From NCBI GenBank assembly GCA_024224295.1, contig JAAENN010000236.1:1-46387 (forward strand): a DNA stretch of 46,387 nucleotides, given 5' to 3'. Position 1 is the stretch's first letter. Each line of letters begins with the position of its first letter. Positions 42,909-46,387 of this stretch are shown here, one piece after another. The notes beneath the pieces were generated by a model. It had not been told where the DNA came from. It ran no database searches and worked only from the letters and a program-made list of their open reading frames with translations. Both the position numbers and the translations under genes were made by a program. This DNA comes from Shimia sp. (GTDB lineage Bacteria > Pseudomonadota > Alphaproteobacteria > Rhodobacterales > Rhodobacteraceae).

Positions 42909-42936
42909 ACGCAAAGCCCGCGCATTTGGGTTGCGT
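42909..42936. promoter_or_regulatory. Inverted repeat in the LysE/Lrp divergent region
   Basis: ACGCAA(AG)CCC, eight bases, GGGTTGCGT: a two-base bulge interrupts an otherwise perfect dyad between the exporter and its likely regulator. Candidate regulator-binding site. Confidence 0.45.
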
Positions 42937-42968
42937 TTTAGTGCGCAGAACAGATAGATTCGCAACTT

Positions 42969-43421
42969 ATGACGACGCTTGATCAAATCGACGAACATAT
43001 ATTGCGCGAACTCTCCAAAGACGGGCGGATGAGCAACTTGTCCCTCGCTGAGAAAGTTGGCCTGTCCCCTTCTGCTTGTTTGCGGCGGGTAGCAGCTTTG
43101 GAGAAGACAGGGATCATCACTGGCTATCGCGCTGTGCTGGACCGTGCAGCCTTGGGGACAGGGTTTGTTGCCTACATTACTGTGGGATTAAACAAGCACA
43201 CCAAGGACTCGCAATTGGCCTTTGAACGGGCCATGGCTTTGGCGCCGGAGGTGCGGGAGTGTCATAATATCACTGGTCAGGTGGAATATTTGCTGCGCGT
43301 CGAGGCGGCGGATTTGCCGTCTTACAAGCGGTTCCATACGGAGGTCTTGGGCACCGTCGAACAGGTACATTCGATTACCAGCTATGTCGTGATGGGGTCT
43401 CCAAAAGACGAGCGGGCCTAA
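42969..43421 (+). CDS. Lrp/AsnC family regulator of the adjacent exporter
   Basis: A 150-residue Lrp/AsnC-type protein: helix-turn-helix from about residue 5 to 50 (LDQIDEHILRELSKDGRMS, then AEKVGLSPSACLRRVAALEK split) and a RAM domain with GFVAYITVGL and ITGQVEYLLRVEAADL. Divergent from the LysE/RhtB exporter gene at 42285, so I infer it activates that gene in response to an amino acid. A hairpin that can act in both directions lies just past the stop. Confidence 0.92.
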   Translation: MTTLDQIDEHILRELSKDGRMSNLSLAEKVGLSPSACLRRVAALEKTGIITGYRAVLDRAALGTGFVAYITVGLNKHTKDSQLAFERAMALAPEVRECHNITGQVEYLLRVEAADLPSYKRFHTEVLGTVEQVHSITSYVVMGSPKDERA

Positions 43422-43442
43422 GCGCTTTAGCCAAAAGAAAAA

Positions 43443-43470
43443 CGCCCGAGAATTCGAATTCGCGGGAGTT
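43443..43470. terminator. Terminator shared by the Lrp and mcl1 genes
   Basis: CGCCCGAGAATTC pairs with GAATTCGCGGG (one mismatch). On the minus strand TTTTTCTTTT follows; on the plus strand TTTCTATAATTC follows. Confidence 0.75.
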
Positions 43471-43496
43471 TCTATAATTCTCTCAATGACTTAATG

Positions 43497-44456
43497 TCAA
43501 CCGGCTGCAATCAGCTCCGCTTGCGCAACGATCACTTCGGCTTGTTTGATAGACGCAATATCGACCAAGCGGCCTTTGTAGACGGTAGCACCTTCGCCGT
43601 TGGCTTTGGCCTTGTCCATGGCTGCAAGGATCTCACGCGCTTCGTTGACCGCTTCATCAGATGGGGTGAACACTTCGTTGGCAAGCGCGATCTGTTTTGG
43701 GTGGATCGCCCATTTGCCAACCATGCCCAAGGTGGCGGAGCGTTTGGCCTGCGCGATGTAGCCTTCATCATCAGAGAAGTCGCCAAATGGACCATCTACC
43801 GGCAGAACACCGTGAGTGCGGCAAGCAGCCACAATCGCGGCCTGTGCCCAGTGCCATGGGTCGGACCAGTGCTTCTGACCCTCATGCAACATGTAGTAGT
43901 TTTCTTGTGTGCCACCAATACCAGTGGTCTGCATCCCCATGGACGCGGCGAAGTCGGCGGCGCCGAGGGACATGGCTTCGAGTCTTGGCGACGCGGCGGC
44001 GATGGCTTCTACGTGGGCGATGCCGGCCGCCGATTCGATGATGACCTCAAAAGCAATGCGCTTTTTGCGGCCTTTGGCGGCTTCAATTGCGGTAACCAGT
44101 GCATCGACAGCGTAGATGTCTTCGGCGCAGCCCACCTTGGGGATCATGATCTGATCGAGGCGCTCACCGGCCTGCTCCAGCAGGTCCACTACGTCGCGGT
44201 ACCAGTATGGGGTGTCCAGACTGTTGATGCGCACCGACAGGGTCTTTTTACCCCAATCAATTGAATTGATTGCCTCAATTGCGTTGGCGCGGGCTATTTC
44301 TTTGTCAGAGGGCGCAACGGAATCTTCCAGATCAATGTTGATCACATCCGCGTCCGATGCCGCCATTTTGGCAAACAGCTTGGTGTTGGACGCCGGACCG
44401 AACAACTGGCAGCGATTGGGGCGGGCGGGGGCGGCAGGCTGAAGTCGGAAGCTCAT
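43497..44456 (-). CDS. mcl1: L-malyl-CoA/beta-methylmalyl-CoA lyase
   Basis: A 319-residue HpcH/HpaI-fold CoA-ester lyase. The N-terminus FRLQPAAPARPNRCQLFGP and the core DVINIDLEDSVAP, LSVRINSLDTPYWYRD, QIMIPKVGC, FEVIIESAAG and SLGAADFAASMGMQTTGIGG (each shown within limits) match Rhodobacter Mcl1 closely as I recall it, including the catalytic Arg, Glu and Asp of the family. Mcl1 cleaves malyl-CoA to glyoxylate and acetyl-CoA and methylmalyl-CoA to glyoxylate and propionyl-CoA in the ethylmalonyl-CoA pathway. Start at 44456; the longer open frame upstream is unlikely. It is divergent from dgcN across a 336-base region rich in repeats. Confidence 0.93.
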   Translation of the reverse strand: MSFRLQPAAPARPNRCQLFGPASNTKLFAKMAASDADVINIDLEDSVAPSDKEIARANAIEAINSIDWGKKTLSVRINSLDTPYWYRDVVDLLEQAGERLDQIMIPKVGCAEDIYAVDALVTAIEAAKGRKKRIAFEVIIESAAGIAHVEAIAAASPRLEAMSLGAADFAASMGMQTTGIGGTQENYYMLHEGQKHWSDPWHWAQAAIVAACRTHGVLPVDGPFGDFSDDEGYIAQAKRSATLGMVGKWAIHPKQIALANEVFTPSDEAVNEAREILAAMDKAKANGEGATVYKGRLVDIASIKQAEVIVAQAELIAAG

Positions 44457-44507
44457 GACGTCACTCTCTAGGTAAGGATATTTCTTTTTTCTGACGTCGA
44501 TTGTTAG

Positions 44508-44579
44508 GAAGTTGCGCGCTTGATCGCAAGTAAATTGTGCGGACGCGGCATTAATTTCGCTGCGATGCGGCGCAACTTC
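44508..44579. repeat. Widely spaced 10-base inverted repeat in the mcl1 upstream region
   Basis: GAAGTTGCGC (44508-44517) and GCGCAACTTC (44570-44579) are exact reverse complements. Inner TTGCG/CGCAA at 44512-44529 forms an extra short dyad. Confidence 0.65.
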
Positions 44580-44590
44580 AGAAAATGGCA

Positions 44591-44612
44591 CGTCGGTATT
44601 GCGTCGGTATCG
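44591..44612 (+). repeat. Tandem 11-base direct repeat
   Basis: CGTCGGTATTG is followed at once by CGTCGGTATCG, one mismatch, spaced by about one helical turn. Binding sites arranged in direct repeats fit an activator acting on one face of the helix. Confidence 0.6.
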
Positions 44613-44690
44613 CGACTGTATCACGGAGGTGCGGAATTCTCGCAAGCGCAGCAAAGTTCTTTCGTTAATGTGACCTTTCCTCGAAGGAAT

Positions 44691-44699
44691 TTGCAAAGT
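44691..44699 (+). promoter_or_regulatory. TTGCAAAGT motif, with related copies nearby
   Basis: TTGCAAAGT at 44691, GCAAAGT also at 44651-44657, and the inverted ACTTTG at 44752-44757. They resemble the TTTGCAAA-type sites bound by RamB/ScfR-like acyl-CoA metabolism regulators; that link is inference. Confidence 0.3.
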
Positions 44700-44792
44700 C
44701 ATGCTGCGCGACAGCAACATTTGAGAACCTGACCCGGTGCCCAGCGCATAAACTTTGTCCGTTAACTGGGGATGATACAAAAAGGACGCGCG

Positions 44793-45794
44793 ATGATCGA
44801 AACTCCATACCTTCTGTTCTTGGGTGATGCACCAGACCAACTGGCTGCCAAAGTGGCGCAGGGCATCAAAGACTGGCGTCCAGAGAATGCCGTGGGCCAA
44901 TTCCGTATGGATGGCTGCAAAGCCGACATGGGGCTGGCCGACATGAGCCTTGTGGAAGCCCGCGAAGCCGGTGCCAAGACGCTGGTGATTGGCGTGGCAA
45001 ACCGTGGCGGCGTAATTTCCCCCGAATGGAAAAAAGTGCTGGTGATGGCGCTGGAAGAGGGCTTTGATCTGGCCTCCGGCCTGCACAACCTACTGTGTGA
45101 CGAGCCGGACCTCGTGGCCGTGGCTGAAGCCACCGGCCAGAAGCTGCACGATGTACGCGTACCAGAAGTGGAATACCCCATTGCCAACGGCAAAAAGCGC
45201 AGCGGCAAGCGCGTGCTGGCCGTGGGCACCGACTGTTCTGTGGGCAAGATGTACACGGCGTTGTGCATGGATGCGGAAATGCGCAAACGCGGCTTGAAGT
45301 CGACCTTCCGCGCCACTGGTCAGACCGGCATTCTGGTAACCGGTGACGGCGTGCCGCTGGACGCTGTGGTTGCCGACTTTATGGCGGGGTCTGTCGAATG
45401 GCTGACACCAGACAACGACGCGGATCACTGGGACCACATTGAAGGTCAGGGCAGCCTGTTCCATGTGTCGTATTCTGGTGTGACTATGGCGTTGATCCAT
45501 GGCGGCCAGCCGGACGCATTGATCCTCGCACATGAGCCAACCCGCGACCACATGCGCGGCCTGCCAGAGTATCAGCAGCCAAGCCTGCAAGAACTGCGCG
45601 ATCTGGCGCTGCCACTGGCGAAAGTGGCCAACCCGGCCTGTCAGGTTGTTGGTGTGTCGGTAAACACCCAGCACATGGGTGAAGATGCGGCAAAAGCCTA
45701 TCTGGCACAGGTTGAGGCCGATATGGGCCTGCCCGCCACCGATCCGTTCCGTTTTGGCGCGGGCAAGCTGGTAGACGCGCTGGCCGCGTTATGA
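44793..45794 (+). CDS. dgcN: DUF1611 protein, probable D-glutamate N-acetyltransferase DgcN
   Basis: A 333-residue DUF1611 family protein with a Rossmann-like N-domain and a P-loop GTDCSVGK at 145-152. DUF1611 genes paired with an enolase-superfamily dipeptide-epimerase-like gene, as here, have been reported in marine bacteria as DgcN, which acetylates D-glutamate, acting with DgcA, which racemises the N-acetyl product to the L form. I recognise the pair from gene order and family, and the symbol is used on that basis. Start at 44793, with AAAGGA upstream; seven further codons are open before it. It is divergent from mcl1. Confidence 0.82.
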   Translation: MIETPYLLFLGDAPDQLAAKVAQGIKDWRPENAVGQFRMDGCKADMGLADMSLVEAREAGAKTLVIGVANRGGVISPEWKKVLVMALEEGFDLASGLHNLLCDEPDLVAVAEATGQKLHDVRVPEVEYPIANGKKRSGKRVLAVGTDCSVGKMYTALCMDAEMRKRGLKSTFRATGQTGILVTGDGVPLDAVVADFMAGSVEWLTPDNDADHWDHIEGQGSLFHVSYSGVTMALIHGGQPDALILAHEPTRDHMRGLPEYQQPSLQELRDLALPLAKVANPACQVVGVSVNTQHMGEDAAKAYLAQVEADMGLPATDPFRFGAGKLVDALAAL

Positions 45795-45806
45795 CCTGAA
45801 AGGTCT

Positions 45807-45923
45807 GCGCCTGCCTGGGTAGGCGCTTGTGCTTGGTGAGTGTTTCTCATTAGCATCGCAAAAAATGCAGCTCTTCGTCATGAGACGGCGTTGCAAGTGC
45901 GCCTGCCGGGGGCAGGCAGGCGC
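45807..45923. repeat. GC-rich hairpin repeats between dgcN and dgcA
   Basis: TGCGCCTGCC occurs at 45806-45815 and 45898-45907, each starting a stem: GCGCCT/AGGCGC (45807-45826) and GCGCCTGCC/GGCAGGCGC (45899-45923). The 189-base gap between the two genes is otherwise gene-free. It resembles a REP-type pair or an attenuating element. Confidence 0.6.
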
Positions 45924-45983
45924 GGACCGACCTATCGGCCGGTCACAAGGTTTCGGAATGCCCCTGAAAATGAAGGCCGTTTT

Positions 45984-46387
45984 ATGCAAATTTCCGTCAC
46001 CCCTGATGTGTTCAAACTGGCGCAGGTGTTCACCATTTCCCGTGGCTCGCGCACCGAAGCCAAGGTTCTGACCGTGAAGGTCGAGGAAGACGGATATGTG
46101 GGCTGGGGCGAATGTGTGCCTTATGCGCGCTATGGCGAGACATTGGAAAATGTCACGCAGCTGATCGAAAGTGTAAAAGGCCCGGTGACTCGTGAGGGGC
46201 TGTACACTTTGCCAGCGGGTGCAGCGCGCAATGCGTTGGACTGTGCACTCTGGGATCTGGAGTGCAAAAAGGCTGGCAAACGCGCCTGGGAATTGGCCGG
46301 GCTGCCACAGCCGGGACCGGAGATCACCGCCTATACGCTGTCTTTGGCAGAACCAGCAGAGATGCAGGCGCAGGCGGCGAAAAACGC
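45984..46387 (+). CDS. dgcA: Enolase-superfamily dipeptide epimerase-like enzyme, probable DgcA, 3' end outside window
   Basis: The first 134 residues of an enolase-superfamily protein (N-terminal capping domain: SVTPDVFKLAQVFTISRGSRTEA, VKVEEDGYVGWGECVPYARYGET, and AARNALDCALWDLECKKAG). It starts at ATG 45984 with AAGG upstream. In members of this group, L-Ala-D/L-Glu epimerases share these features; as the partner of dgcN it is proposed to racemise N-acetyl-D-glutamate. The catalytic KxK and metal-ligand motifs lie beyond the window and could not be checked. The 189-base gap to dgcN holds two GC-rich hairpins. Confidence 0.85.
   Translation, partial: MQISVTPDVFKLAQVFTISRGSRTEAKVLTVKVEEDGYVGWGECVPYARYGETLENVTQLIESVKGPVTREGLYTLPAGAARNALDCALWDLECKKAGKRAWELAGLPQPGPEITAYTLSLAEPAEMQAQAAKN

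Larger units (their letters stand above)
44457..44792. other. 336-base control region between mcl1 and dgcN
   Basis: No gene is supported. The region contains a 10-base dyad 52 bases apart, a tandem 11-base direct repeat and GCAAAGT motifs, listed separately. These look like sites for one or more regulators of the divergent mcl1 and dgcN promoters. I cannot place the -10 and -35 elements reliably. Confidence 0.6.

Noticed and set aside
1-46387. Prophage, insertion sequence, CRISPR array, tRNA or rRNA
   Set aside because: No integrase, transposase, terminal repeats, spaced repeat array or cloverleaf sequence was found on reading both strands.

Overview
The window looks like core and lightly accessory chromosome of a marine alphaproteobacterium of the Rhodobacteraceae, Roseobacter group. 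The basis is the gene content and order: pyk near rpmI-rplT and pheS-pheT with N-formylglutamate amidohydrolase, DUF1244 and DUF6868 genes alongside; an L-malyl-CoA/beta-methylmalyl-CoA lyase very close to the Rhodobacter Mcl1 type; aerobic-type cobC-cobD; COQ9; Hint_2 and RTX proteins. The genus cannot be fixed from sequence alone. No rRNA, tRNA, CRISPR array, prophage or insertion sequence was seen. Coding density is very high, and four convergent gene pairs overlap at their stop codons.

Layout. 1-6412: a PatB/MalY-type aminotransferase cut by the window edge, a glutathionyl-hydroquinone reductase, the cobalamin pair cobC-cobD, and a lytic transglycosylase translationally coupled to a small ParB-fold protein. 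6543-13096: smc on the minus strand, a GNAT enzyme, a probable lipoprotein, a FadR-type regulator and a membrane-anchored RTX protein. 13251-23192: DUF1244, DUF6868 and N-formylglutamate amidohydrolase genes, then pyk behind a CceR-like operator, rpmI-rplT, a YbjQ-like lipoprotein, a Hint_2 protein, pheS-pheT and a second GNAT gene. 23189-31741: a LysR gene facing a methyltransferase, ytoQ, a GMC oxidoreductase, a Nu-type GST, an MscS channel, DUF1330 and LysR genes, and alanine dehydrogenase divergent from its likely AldR-type regulator with a clear inverted repeat between them. 31807-36566: an ECF41 sigma-factor operon with its own recognisable promoter, a second GMC oxidoreductase, a LysE exporter and a YghU-type GST. 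36825-42896: a DEAD-box helicase, a class III cyclase, rpsU, COQ9, accA and a LysE/RhtB exporter. 42969-46387: an Lrp regulator, mcl1, and a dgcN-dgcA pair (DUF1611 plus an enolase-superfamily epimerase, cut by the window end) proposed for D-glutamate use.

How the genes work together. Central carbon metabolism (pyk, mcl1, accA, ald) and translation (rpmI, rplT, rpsU, pheS-pheT) are mixed with small-molecule and redox detoxification genes (three GST-superfamily enzymes, two GMC flavoenzymes, an AhpD-like protein under ECF41). Amino-acid handling recurs: ald/AldR, two LysE-type exporters, an Lrp regulator, N-formylglutamate amidohydrolase and dgcN-dgcA.

The most rewarding places for follow-up are the self-contained ECF41 unit (31753-33222), the repeat-rich mcl1/dgcN control region (44457-44792), the hairpin element between dgcN and dgcA (45795-45983), the hairpin that covers the rpsU ribosome binding site, and the protein with a lamin-tail-like N-terminus joined to a Hint_2 domain (18043-19110).
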